Source: a virus
DNA length: 64,000 nucleotides
Reading direction: 5' to 3' (one strand)
Virus record (IMG/VR): IMGVR_UViG_3300007352_000001
Span: 124,001 to 188,000 of that record
In this document: one piece after another, positions 55,392 to 62,695 of the stretch
How the letters are laid out: every line of letters starts with the position of its first letter
How positions within the stretch are numbered: position 1 is the first letter of the stretch
Notes under the pieces: generated by a model
Seen by the model: the letters and a program-made list of their open reading frames with translations, nothing else
The model's database searches: none
Told to the model about the DNA's origin: nothing
Position numbers and translations under genes: made by a program

Positions 55392-56191
55392 CACGCTGCC
55401 AGGCGGTCGATCTTCGGGTAGGGCAAGCTCGTCGGCAGGCGCTTGCGATCGGCCTTCTGGAAGGCCCAGGCGTACTTGTGGTTGCCGACATGGCGCAACG
55501 GGCGGGTGAGCAGCGCCAGGTGCGTCTGGAGCCACGCGAGACGCTCCTGCGCATCCTCCGGGGCCTTCGGCGCGCCGAACGCTTCCAGGATCTCGGCCGA
55601 GTAAACCCAGCCCTGCTCGCCCGCGCGGATCTTCTGGATCGCGCGATCGCTGAACACGGTGCCGTTCGGCAGGATGCGCAGCGTGCGCGCCGTGCCGCGA
55701 CCGAGGTAGACGCCATTGGACGCCTGGTAGATCGTACCGACGTGGCCGGGAAAGATGGTCTGCCCTTCGTCGTCGGTGCGGGCGATCGGGTCGGAGAACG
55801 ACACGACGCCGCGCAGGCCTTCACCACGCAGCTGCTCGAAGCAGCGCGCCAGGAACCAGGTCTCGCCGTTGCCGGCGACGTTGTCGAGGAGCACGAAACG
55901 GCCCAGCTCGACCGATTCCTTGGCCTCGCCGGGGAACACCGAGGTCAGCACCTTGTTCGAGCACGGGTGGCTGAACACTGCCACGCCGGCCAGGTCGCCA
56001 CCGCGGTAGAGCCCGAAGCGGAAGCGGGCCGCGGGGTAGGTCGCCGAGTAGTGGTGTTGGACGACGAAGGCCTTGGCGACGCGGTCGGTGTCGATTGCGG
56101 CGACCTCGAACTCGGCCGTGTTGATGGTCTCACCAGCCGGGCGGTAGGTGTCCCGGCGGTCACGCCAGCGCTGGTTCACGGTGGTCAGCAC
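55391..56191 (-). CDS. Mom-like GNAT acyltransferase (DNA modification)
   Basis: A 266-residue protein following phage Mu Mom: FVVQHHYSATYPAARFRFGL, AGVAVFSHPCSNK, ELGRFVLLDNVAGNGETWFL, VVSFSDP, and GTIYQASNGVYLGRG. The conserved His-Tyr, the E-L-x-R-x-x-x-x-D and the F/YxDP + G-x-x-YQA-x-N segments are characteristic. Mom modifies adenines in DNA and protects from restriction. The N-terminus is extended by about 40 residues. GTG 56191 is preferred because of GGAGG; the frame opens at GTG 56212. Confidence 0.75.
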   Translation of the reverse strand: MLTTVNQRWRDRRDTYRPAGETINTAEFEVAAIDTDRVAKAFVVQHHYSATYPAARFRFGLYRGGDLAGVAVFSHPCSNKVLTSVFPGEAKESVELGRFVLLDNVAGNGETWFLARCFEQLRGEGLRGVVSFSDPIARTDDEGQTIFPGHVGTIYQASNGVYLGRGTARTLRILPNGTVFSDRAIQKIRAGEQGWVYSAEILEAFGAPKAPEDAQERLAWLQTHLALLTRPLRHVGNHKYAWAFQKADRKRLPTSLPYPKIDRLAA

Positions 56192-56385
56192 GGGCGGAAG
56201 TCCTCCAGCCACGAGGGGCCGAAGTTGTTGCGGACACGCTGCAGGCTCGCCGCCAGGTCGCCGACGTCGAGCCCTTCGCGGCGGTAGTTGCCGCTGAGCC
56301 AGGCGTTGCGGATGGCTGCCTTGTACTCTCTGCCGAGAAGGTTGCGCGCCCGCTCGACGGCCGCTCGTGCTTCCTGTTCAGTCAT
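56185..56385 (-). CDS. Small helical protein from a leaderless transcript (66 aa)
   Basis: ATG 56385 lies exactly 14 bases after the GC of the sigma-54-type element at 56386-56415, so the transcript would have almost no leader. The protein is helical and charged (EQEARAAVERARNLLGREYK). It immediately precedes the Mom-like gene, perhaps as its regulator. Function unknown. Confidence 0.7.
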   Translation of the reverse strand: MTEQEARAAVERARNLLGREYKAAIRNAWLSGNYRREGLDVGDLAASLQRVRNNFGPSWLEDFRPC

Positions 56386-56415
56386 ACCGGTACAAAGGTG
56401 CGAGAACTATGCCAA
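56386..56415 (-). promoter_or_regulatory. Sigma-54-type promoter
   Basis: Minus-strand TTGGCATAG...TCTCGCACC then TTTGTACCGGT. GG to GC spacing is 10. ATG 56385 follows directly. The upstream part overlaps the 3' end of the 56407-56580 gene. Confidence 0.75.
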
Positions 56416-56580
56416 CGTGTACGTGTGGCCTTTGGTGGCGCTCACGTACTTGTCGGCGCCGTACCATTTGACATGGTCGATCTCACCGTCGTCCGAGACG
56501 ATGGTGGACCAGTGGGCCACCGTGTCGACCTTGAAGCGTTTCCTGTCCCCGTCACGGACTAGGGTGTCACCGGGTCGCAC
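56407..56580 (-). CDS. Small protein, SH3-like beta barrel (57 aa)
   Basis: A 57-residue protein, start GTG 56580 with GAGGGGCGCC ahead. Alternating strands (RKRFKVDTVAHWSTIVSDDG, HVKWYGADKYVSA) suggest a small SH3-like barrel. Its start overlaps the 3' end of the frameshifted zinc-ribbon gene. The longer frame beyond 56580 is a shadow. Confidence 0.6.
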   Translation of the reverse strand: MRPGDTLVRDGDRKRFKVDTVAHWSTIVSDDGEIDHVKWYGADKYVSATKGHTYTLA

Positions 56581-56991
56581 GGCGCCCCTCAAACCACCGT
56601 GCCCACCTCGGTAGCTTGGCCTTGATCCCGTCCAGCTGCTCATGGATTCGCGTCTCGTCACCGCGTCCGTGGTCGGCCGCGTCGTAGCAGAGCAAGCAGT
56701 AGAGCCCGAGCTGCCGCAGGACGGTGATCTTCCGTTCCTCCCCGGCGGTGACGTCAGGCCAGAGTCGGGTGACTGCCAGACGGAGGGCGGACTTGCGGTG
56801 GTACTTGGCGAAGTTTCCTGCCGTGCCACAATGCTCGACCGCTGCCGCGTCCGGGTTGCGGAGGGTGTGTACGTGGCGCTCGAACTCCGGCCGGCACGTG
56901 GCGCACAGCAAGTCGGCTTCAGCGGCGCGCTCGCGGCAGTGATGACAGCGTTGGGCGTACGGGATCGGGTTCGGTTCGGTTCGTAGGGCAT
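56567..56991 (-). CDS. Zinc-ribbon protein with apparent frameshift near its start
   Basis: A protein with CHHCRERAAEADLLCATCRP (two CxxC knuckles) and CLLCYDAADH further on. The coding frame has no ATG, GTG or TTG nearer than 57160, deep inside the upstream gene, but a good start, ATG 56991, sits one frame away: its translation begins MPYEP and would run into the N-P-I-P-Y-A-Q-R-C-H-H-C frame if one base shift occurred in the (CGAAC)3 repeat at 56972-56986. So either a programmed -1 slip, an assembly error or a pseudogene. The span given has a length not divisible by three for that reason. Confidence 0.55.
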
Positions 56992-56996
56992 CACGA

Positions 56997-57431
56997 TCAC
57001 CGGCGAGCGCAGGACGGCGCAGCGGCCTTGAGGCCGGCGCGATCGAGCGCCTCGTCCACTGCTTCCTTGCGACTGCGGCAGAAGGTTGAGGACATCTTGT
57101 CGCCGATGGTGGCGGTCCAGTACCCGCCCCGTCGGCGCCAGACTGCGCCGACGTCCCCACCGTCCGAGAGGATCCGATAGCTGCTCGGGCCGTCGTACTT
57201 GAACGTGATCATCGTCACCTTGCCGAGGGTCAGCACCACGCGATCGCCCGGCTTCGACAGCCGCAGCGCGCGGCGCATCATCGCCAACGCACTCTTCGCC
57301 GCCGGGGCCATGCTCAGGTGAGTCTCTTCGAGCGTGAGCGGGTTGCGTAGGAAGTAGTGCCCGTTCTCGTGCCGGCCCAGCGTCAGGCCGTGCGAGAGTG
57401 CGAAGGCGACCGCGGTCTTGTGCATCTGCAT
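56997..57431 (-). CDS. Hypothetical protein (144 aa)
   Basis: A basic protein with an N-terminal helix, a central hydrophobic strand region (DRVVLTLGKVTMITFKYDG) and a Cys near the end. Start ATG 57431 has AAGGG upstream. Same leftward operon as the genes from 58286. No domain recognised. Confidence 0.65.
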   Translation of the reverse strand: MQMHKTAVAFALSHGLTLGRHENGHYFLRNPLTLEETHLSMAPAAKSALAMMRRALRLSKPGDRVVLTLGKVTMITFKYDGPSSYRILSDGGDVGAVWRRRGGYWTATIGDKMSSTFCRSRKEAVDEALDRAGLKAAAPSCARR

Positions 57432-57443
57432 GGTGAGTGCCCT

Positions 57444-58286
57444 TCACTTCGCCTTGCGCTGGATCTTCGGCCAGCGGGTCTTGTCGCGCGCGATCGCCTT
57501 CTCGTCGTCGACGTTGGACGCATGCTTGGTAGCCAAGGCGAGGGCGACCAGGTCGGCGCGATCGGCGTGGCTAGAGCGTATGCGCGGCGCGTCCTCACGA
57601 TCGGTCTGCTCGTTCCAGTAGTCGACGTCGCGCAGCTCGCGGGCCAGATCCTCGTACGCGGACCGCTCGGTGTTGTAGAGCACCCAGCCCTTGACGGGGT
57701 GAAGGACGGCCTTCGCCAGCTTCTCGGCGCGCTTGGTATCGCGCTCAGCCTTGCGGGCTTCCTTCGCTTCACGCGCCTCGCGGCCGACGCGCCCCTCGCC
57801 CCAGAACTTCGAGGCCGGCGCCGACGGGAAGCAGACGGTGCACATCGTCTCGCCGTATTCCTTGACCGCTTCCTCTTCGGTCGCGCCGGAGAGGGTGAAC
57901 ACCCATGAATACTGCGTGGTCGGGAAGCAGGTCGAGCAGCCGCGCGTGCTGTGGACGTGGCCGTTGCCGTTGGTGACCAGGTAGAAGCGTGACCAGGGGC
58001 GCCGCGCGTATTCCTCGTGCAGCGGCGCCGCCGCGGCGCGGGCGGCATCGCGCTTGCGCGTGTACGCGGCGACCTCGGCTTCCGCCTCATCGAGTCCATG
58101 GAACCGGAAGTCCGGGCCGTACCTGTCGGGATGCCGCTCGTGCAGTAGCTTCGAGTCCTCCAGCAGGCGCTCGACACGGTTGGTCAGGTAGGACAGCCGG
58201 AAGATCGCGTCGTACTCGATCCCCACCAGGCGGGCCAACTCGGTGTCGATCTCGACCGGCGTCTGCGTGCTGAGTGGCTTCGACAT
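57444..58286 (-). CDS. Zinc-knuckle protein from a leaderless transcript (280 aa)
   Basis: Residues about 120-155 carry CSTCFPTT and TMCTVCFPSAP, a paired-knuckle module found in many actinophage and other phage proteins of unknown function; the flanks are coiled coil (EAREAKEARKAERDTKRAEK). ATG 58286 follows the sigma-54-type element directly, with exactly 14 bases from its GC. No Shine-Dalgarno; the frame opens at 58316 but that part is promoter. Possibly abundant early or middle protein. Confidence 0.7.
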   Translation of the reverse strand: MSKPLSTQTPVEIDTELARLVGIEYDAIFRLSYLTNRVERLLEDSKLLHERHPDRYGPDFRFHGLDEAEAEVAAYTRKRDAARAAAAPLHEEYARRPWSRFYLVTNGNGHVHSTRGCSTCFPTTQYSWVFTLSGATEEEAVKEYGETMCTVCFPSAPASKFWGEGRVGREAREAKEARKAERDTKRAEKLAKAVLHPVKGWVLYNTERSAYEDLARELRDVDYWNEQTDREDAPRIRSSHADRADLVALALATKHASNVDDEKAIARDKTRWPKIQRKAK

Positions 58287-58316
58287 ACCGGTACAAAGGT
58301 GCGAAGAGCGTGCCAA
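58287..58316 (-). promoter_or_regulatory. Sigma-54-type promoter filling a 30-bp gap
   Basis: The whole intergenic gap (30 bases) is the element: minus-strand TTGGCACGC, TTCGCACC, TTTGTACCGGT, then ATG. Identical over TTGGCACGCTCTTCGCACC to the copy at 10153. GG to GC spacing is 10. Confidence 0.8.
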
Positions 58317-58946
58317 TCAGTCCCCCAGGAACCTGTTGCGATTGTCCATGGGGATGAGGGCGCCGTGCCCAGCGTCGACGATTGCTTGGTAGAGTCGCCT
58401 AGCACCTGCTTTGAGGTGTGCGACTTGTACCGGGTCGATGTGGGCGAGCCAGTGAACCTGGTCGACGGTGTAGCTGGCTGGATGACTCGCCGGCAGCTGC
58501 AGGACGTCGTTCAGTACCTTGCGTAGATCGTGCGCGACCTTCAGCGGCTTCCTTGGGTCGTCAGGCTTCGCCACTGGCGGCTTGAGCCCTTGGCGGAAGA
58601 GTGCCTGGCGAAGTGCGTTGCCGCCGAAGTCGTAGTGATCCGACCGGCCGACGTAGATGTACGGCGCCGCACTCTCGAACACCCAGCGTGTCGGGTCATA
58701 GACGCGACCGTCTGGAAGGTCGATCCAGCCGTGGTTCGAGAACGGCCGGCCCGTGAAGATGTTCCCTTCGGCGATCGGGCCGTGCCAGATGCCGTACGAG
58801 AGCTGTGAACGTGCCGGCAGAAGCTCAGAACGAAAGACCTGTGACGCAACCTGGTAGCAGTGACCAGGCCATCCTTCGACCGGCCAGTTGATCAGGGCGG
58901 CAACGGTCCGCACGTCGAGTGCGCGTTTGCTGAGACGAGTCGGCAT
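58317..58946 (-). CDS. Hypothetical protein (209 aa)
   Basis: An alpha/beta protein with GWPGHCYQVASQVFRSE at about 24-40, then SNHGWIDLPDGRVYDPTRW at about 69-87, suggestive of a catalytic Cys-His-Asp arrangement (transglutaminase/papain-like), which I infer only from the Cys-His-Asp order. It is preceded by its own sigma-54-type promoter. Function unknown. Confidence 0.65.
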   Translation of the reverse strand: MPTRLSKRALDVRTVAALINWPVEGWPGHCYQVASQVFRSELLPARSQLSYGIWHGPIAEGNIFTGRPFSNHGWIDLPDGRVYDPTRWVFESAAPYIYVGRSDHYDFGGNALRQALFRQGLKPPVAKPDDPRKPLKVAHDLRKVLNDVLQLPASHPASYTVDQVHWLAHIDPVQVAHLKAGARRLYQAIVDAGHGALIPMDNRNRFLGD

Positions 58947-58950
58947 CTAT

Positions 58951-58978
58951 CGGGACAAAGGTGCGAGAGGTATGCCAC
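58951..58978 (-). promoter_or_regulatory. Sigma-54-type promoter (leftward of a divergent pair)
   Basis: Minus-strand GTGGCATAC...CTCGCACC, TTTGTCCCG; GG to GC spacing 10. ATG 58946 is 16 bases after the GC. Diverges from the copy at 59004-59033; the two share about 80 bases. Confidence 0.65.
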
Positions 58979-59003
58979 CGATCGCGTCGATCTGCTAGAG
59001 GAG

Positions 59004-59033
59004 TTGGCACAATCCCTGCACTTTTGTCCCGGT
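59004..59033 (+). promoter_or_regulatory. Sigma-54-type promoter (rightward of a divergent pair)
   Basis: TTGGCACAA, CCTGCACTT, TTTGTCCCGGT ending at 59033, followed at once by ATG 59034 (14 bases after the GC). GG to GC spacing 10. Confidence 0.75.
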
Positions 59034-59201
59034 ATGGATGCATTGACCGCTGAGTTGTTGGAGGCCGCAAAGCAGGTGTTCGAGTCGACCACTGAGTGCC
59101 GGCACGGCCACTGGTTGGTGCCGAATGCAGCGGTGCGTCGCCTGGTCGTCGCGACTGAGGCCCTCGATCCAACCTGGCGCCCGGCCTCGGAGGAAGCGTG
59201 A
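59034..59201 (+). CDS. Small protein from a leaderless transcript (55 aa)
   Basis: A 55-residue helical protein (DALTAELLEAAKQVFES) with one CRHGHW segment. No Shine-Dalgarno because the ATG abuts the promoter element. Its stop overlaps the next GTG. First gene of the rightward block ending past 63994. Confidence 0.65.
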   Translation: MDALTAELLEAAKQVFESTTECRHGHWLVPNAAVRRLVVATEALDPTWRPASEEA

Positions 59202-59419
59202 GCAACGTCCCCATCAAACCGTTCAACGATCGCCAGGCGATCGCGTACGCCGACCGCATCGAGAGCGGTGGAGTCGTCGTCATCATCTGCAACCGGTGCC
59301 GCGGCGAGGTGAAGCGGCACAAGGTGAAGCCGACACTGGCGAAGCTCGTGCTGTCGCAGTGGAACCTCGACAACGGCGGTTTCCCACTCGCCGCGTGCCA
59401 GCGGTGCAAGGAGCGTTGA
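59198..59419 (+). CDS. Zinc-ribbon protein (73 aa)
   Basis: CNRC and CQRC knuckles around residues 31-34 and 67-70 with Lys/Arg-rich strands between, giving a zinc ribbon. GTG 59198 overlaps the previous stop by 4 bases. Function unknown. Confidence 0.65.
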   Translation: MSNVPIKPFNDRQAIAYADRIESGGVVVIICNRCRGEVKRHKVKPTLAKLVLSQWNLDNGGFPLAACQRCKER

Positions 59420-60045
59420 TGCCCAAGGTCAGAGAGACGGACATTCTGCACGAAGCCGGCGACTACTGGGTGAAGCGAGTGGCCAGAGGATTCGAGGTGT
59501 ACCGAAACGGCCTGACCCACGCCGTGCGTGTCGCGAGCGTCGGCGACGGCCCCGGCCCGCGCCTTGGCATTGAGCGAGCGAAGGCCGAGGCTGATCGTCT
59601 CTATGCGACAGACTTCGTCGCCACTGCGCAGCGCATCGCCACCGAGGCCCACGCCGGCCAGACCAGAGCGTTCGGCCCCCAGGCCGGGCAGCCGTACATC
59701 ATCCACCCCACCGCGGTCGCCGGCCGCTTCCAGGATGATCCTGTCAAGCAAGCGATCGGTTGGCTGCACGACACCGTCGAGGACACGGCCAAGACCGATC
59801 ATCCGGTAACCTTCGACGACCTCCGTGCCGCCGGTTTGCCCGAAGAGGTCGTCACTGGCGTAGACGCAATGACGCGCCGTCAGGGCGAGGCGTACCACGA
59901 CTTCGTCGTGCGCTGCTCGCGACATCCGCACGCGCGGCACGTGAAGCTCGCCGACCTCGGCGACAACATGGCCACGTTGCCCGAGGGGCACGGGCTCAGG
60001 AAGCGGTACGTCAAGGCGCTCGTGCTGCTCGCGGAGGCCGAATGA
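59419..60045 (+). CDS. HD-domain hydrolase, SpoT/Mesh1-like
   Basis: A 208-residue protein; residues about 70-200 follow the (p)ppGpp hydrolase (RelA/SpoT HD) pattern: AHAGQTRAFGPQAGQPYIIH with metal His and P, WLHDTVEDT (about 116-124) with the HD pair and following E-D, VVTGVDAMTRRQGEAYHDF, and VKLADLGDNM with a second metal Asp. It would hydrolyse alarmones, countering starvation signals or toxic synthetases. N-terminal 60 residues are a strand-rich extension not found in Mesh1. ATG 59419 overlaps the upstream stop by one base. Confidence 0.75.
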   Translation: MPKVRETDILHEAGDYWVKRVARGFEVYRNGLTHAVRVASVGDGPGPRLGIERAKAEADRLYATDFVATAQRIATEAHAGQTRAFGPQAGQPYIIHPTAVAGRFQDDPVKQAIGWLHDTVEDTAKTDHPVTFDDLRAAGLPEEVVTGVDAMTRRQGEAYHDFVVRCSRHPHARHVKLADLGDNMATLPEGHGLRKRYVKALVLLAEAE

Positions 60046-60191
60046 GACCGCGCAAGTGTCCACGATGCAACGGTCGACTGGCTCTGCTTGGGGCGACGGC
60101 TGGATCGCAGAAGCGTTGGTACTGCACCACGCGCGGCGGCTGCGGCCACGTGTGGAGTCGTGTCGACGGCAAGTGGGTCGCGTTGTCATGA
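60042..60191 (+). CDS. Tiny zinc-ribbon protein (49 aa)
   Basis: A 49-residue protein with CPRC at residues 6-9, and CTTRGGCGHVW near 28-38, a classic zinc ribbon. ATG 60042 overlaps the HD gene stop by 4 bases, and its own stop overlaps the next start. Transcription-related or DNA-binding role possible. Confidence 0.7.
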   Translation: MRPRKCPRCNGRLALLGATAGSQKRWYCTTRGGCGHVWSRVDGKWVALS

Positions 60192-60424
60192 CCGAGCTGC
60201 AGCGCCGTGCGCTGGCTCGCGCGATCAAGGCGTATCCCGAGTCGATCATCGCGACCGGCTCTGGTGACCGAGTGACGCTGGCGTCACTCCACACCAGAGG
60301 GTTGCTGACGCGCACTGTGCGACGCGAGGCGCGCCAGGAAGCGGACCGGGCGTACGCGTACAAGGCATCCGACCTCGTCATGGAAGAGTGGCGCGCGATC
60401 TGCGCAAGAAAGGCGGCACCGTGA
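60188..60424 (+). CDS. Hypothetical basic protein (78 aa)
   Basis: ATG 60188 (ATGA overlap). Helical and basic with an N-terminal LQRRALARAIKAYPESI helix and strand. It resembles no family I know. Coupled to the next gene by a 4-base overlap. Confidence 0.6.
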   Translation: MTELQRRALARAIKAYPESIIATGSGDRVTLASLHTRGLLTRTVRREARQEADRAYAYKASDLVMEEWRAICARKAAP

Positions 60425-60996
60425 AGATCACCAACACTTCACTGTATCTCACCAGGAACCTGCGACGGATCGTCGCCCGCGTCGCGGCCGAGGAGCTGAC
60501 GTCCGAGCAGCGTGCCGGCATCATCTCGGTGCGCTTCGAGACGCGGAGAGGGTCACGGAAGGGGCCGTGCACGAGCGTCGCAGTCGGTCGCACCGACAAC
60601 AAGACCGCGCGCTGTGCGGTCAGCCTGCCAGAGCAGAGCACGGAGCCGGAGTACGTCGCCGTCGCCCTCGCCCGCGCCTTCGCCGAAGCGAAGGGAGTGA
60701 GCCAGCGGCAGATGCAGGAAGTGAAGCGCTACGGCTTCAAGACCGGCTGGCACACCTTCTACTCGTCAGTGGTCGACATCCCGATCACGAAGCGAGCGCC
60801 GCGTATCAAGGCGCGGCCGACGTCGTTCGCCAAGCTCGTGCACGGGAAGCAGAACGCCGAGGCACGCGTGCGCGAGTGGGAGCGCAAGCAGAAGCTCGCT
60901 ACGACCAAGTTGAAGGTCTGGCGCGCGAAGGTGCGTTACTACGATCGGAAACTGGAGAAGCGCAGGCCGAAAGAGGAGGCCGGTGCCACGGCCTGA
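60421..60996 (+). CDS. Hypothetical basic protein (191 aa)
   Basis: GTG 60421 overlaps the previous stop. The first 120 residues are alpha/beta; the final 70 form a basic helix (RVREWERKQKLATTKLKVWR) that would bind nucleic acid. No catalytic motif. Last gene before the 349-nt gap at 60997-61345. Confidence 0.65.
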   Translation: MKITNTSLYLTRNLRRIVARVAAEELTSEQRAGIISVRFETRRGSRKGPCTSVAVGRTDNKTARCAVSLPEQSTEPEYVAVALARAFAEAKGVSQRQMQEVKRYGFKTGWHTFYSSVVDIPITKRAPRIKARPTSFAKLVHGKQNAEARVREWERKQKLATTKLKVWRAKVRYYDRKLEKRRPKEEAGATA

Positions 60997-61085
60997 CCCA
61001 CCTGCCGCCAGAGGTTAAAACAACACCGCGCTTTTGTAACAGCACCGGGCCGGAGGCTGGCGCTGAGCATGCCGACGCGATATAG

Positions 61086-61170
61086 GACCGGGGGCTGATA
61101 GGCCCCGTGCCGGTCACCTGCCCGGTGACCTTAACCGCCCCGCACGTCCTGCCCGGACGCCGGGGCGGTT
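61086..61170 (+). other. Triple-hairpin element with overlapping pairings
   Basis: Hairpin 1: GACCG+GGGGC with GCCCC+CGGTC (61086-61115). Hairpin 2: GGTCACC-TGCCC-GGTGACC (61112-61130), which shares bases 61112-61115 with hairpin 1, so the two exclude each other. Hairpin 3: AACCGCCCCG/CGGGGCGGTT with inner CGTCC-TGCCC-GGACG (61133-61170). Hairpins 2 and 3 carry the identical loop TGCCC closed by C and G. Looks like a switch or attenuator ahead of the helicase operon, or a binding site for a protein. No gene lies in 60997-61345. Confidence 0.55.
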
Positions 61171-61175
61171 CACGT

Positions 61176-61205
61176 TTGACAACGCGACAAGATCTGGGGT
61201 ATGCG
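61176..61205 (+). promoter_or_regulatory. Sigma-70-type promoter candidate
   Basis: TTGACA at 61176-61181 and TATGCG at 61200-61205 with an 18-base spacer, just beyond the triple hairpin and 140 bases before the helicase start. The repeated CTTCTAG(T/C)GGG at 61216 and 61246 downstream may be operator half-sites. Confidence 0.4.
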
Positions 61206-61345
61206 ACGCATCACCTTCTAGTGGGAGACGTCTCACGACCGATGCCTTCTAGCGGGGACCGGTGGGGTGGCGCTGGGCGCTGGCCAGTAATCCTGGACGT
61301 TGACCGGCGCCGCTCCTCGGTGATGCGGTTGGATGTGGTGGGGTG

Positions 61346-62695
61346 ATGACGGAGCAACGACTCTCGGCGGACCAGCAGCTAGCCGCTGATACGGTGATGA
61401 CGCGACCGGGTCCGTTCTTCCTGACGGGCGCCGCAGGCACCGGCAAGAGCTATGTCATCAACCACTTGCGTCGCACCGTGCGCGGCGTCGCGGTCTGCGC
61501 GATGACTGGCATGGCCGCGCAACTGATCCGCGGCCGGACGCTGCACTCGTACGCCTCGATCCATCCGCGTCATGGCGTCGTGCCATCGCACAAGGCCGTC
61601 GAGCGCGTGCAGGCGACGAACCTGCTCATCATCGACGAGATCTCGATGGCGGACGTGAACCTGTTCATGCAGTTGCACTCGCGCTTCGATGCCTGCGAGT
61701 GGGTGCCGAAGGTGCTGATGGTCGGTGACTTGATGCAGCTGCCGCCAGTCGAGGGCGATCAGCTGATCAACTCGCCCTGGTGGCCGGAGGTCACGACGCT
61801 CGTGCTCACCGAGCCGCACCGCCAACACGAGCAGCACTTCATCGACGTGCTGAACGAGATCCGCGTCGGGCACGTGACCTCGAACGTGTTGAGCTTCCTC
61901 GCCGAGCGTTACGTCGACCGGCTCCCGGAAGATTGCACGCAGCTCTACGCGCACCGGCGCTCGGTCGACGACGAGAACACCCGCCGTCTGGATGCCTTGC
62001 CGGGGCAACCAACGCGCTTCGACTGGCAGGTGTACGGCGCGGGGCACTCGCGTTTCCGCACGCGGCAGGAAGAGAAAGACTTCCTCGCGCGCTTCGTGCA
62101 GCCTGATCGCGTCCGCTTCCCGGTCGAGCTGTTCGTGAAGGAACATGCGCGCGTCGTGCTGCTCACCAACGCCGACGAGTGGCGCAACGGTTCAACTGGT
62201 GTCGTGACGCAGATCGGTGAGGACTTCCTGCGTGTGCGACTTGACTGGAATGGTCGAGAGGTATCGGTTGGCCGCACCAATGAGGAAGTGTATCACGACG
62301 ACGACAAGCCCGTGGCGTACGTCCGACAGTTGCCAGTGCGGCTTGGGTGGGCGCTCACGGTGCACAAGGCACAGGGGATGACGATCGACCGCCTGGGCGT
62401 CGATTTGAATGGTCACTTCGCGCCTGGCCAGACGTACGTGGCGCTCAGTCGCGCGGCGACGTCGAGCGGGCTCTTCGTGACGGGGAAGTTGCAACGCTTG
62501 CAGGTGAACCAGTTCGCGCGAGCGATCGAGGAGATGTCGCGTCGCTTGCATGATGAGCGGATGGCTGCCGGCGTGGCCGGGGTTGTGGTTGATGAGGAGG
62601 ATGAGGATGTCGGCTTCTTTGGAGGAAGCACGCCAGTTTCGCGCATCAGTTTCCGCTGCCGCGGTCCTCGCGTGCGACTCGACTGCGTCACCTGA
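61346..62695 (+). CDS. SF1 DNA helicase, Dda/Pif1-like
   Basis: A 449-residue superfamily 1B helicase: LTGAAGTGKSYV (Walker A, about residues 27-38), TGMAAQLI (motif Ia), LLIIDEISMAD (motif II, about 92-102), VGDLMQLPPVEGD (motif III), and C-terminal ALTVHKAQGMTIDRL with YVALSRAAT (motifs V-VI, about 337-375). T4 Dda-type enzymes move 5'-3' and help start replication and strip proteins. The C-terminal 50 residues run into another frame's gene. ATG 61346 follows a GTG (61343) with GGTGGGG ahead. Confidence 0.85.
   Translation: MTEQRLSADQQLAADTVMTRPGPFFLTGAAGTGKSYVINHLRRTVRGVAVCAMTGMAAQLIRGRTLHSYASIHPRHGVVPSHKAVERVQATNLLIIDEISMADVNLFMQLHSRFDACEWVPKVLMVGDLMQLPPVEGDQLINSPWWPEVTTLVLTEPHRQHEQHFIDVLNEIRVGHVTSNVLSFLAERYVDRLPEDCTQLYAHRRSVDDENTRRLDALPGQPTRFDWQVYGAGHSRFRTRQEEKDFLARFVQPDRVRFPVELFVKEHARVVLLTNADEWRNGSTGVVTQIGEDFLRVRLDWNGREVSVGRTNEEVYHDDDKPVAYVRQLPVRLGWALTVHKAQGMTIDRLGVDLNGHFAPGQTYVALSRAATSSGLFVTGKLQRLQVNQFARAIEEMSRRLHDERMAAGVAGVVVDEEDEDVGFFGGSTPVSRISFRCRGPRVRLDCVT

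Noticed and set aside
61021-61050. Seventh sigma-54-type element (CGCGCTTTTGTAACAG).
   Set aside because: The upstream GG is not 10 bases from the GC and the CCGG end is missing.
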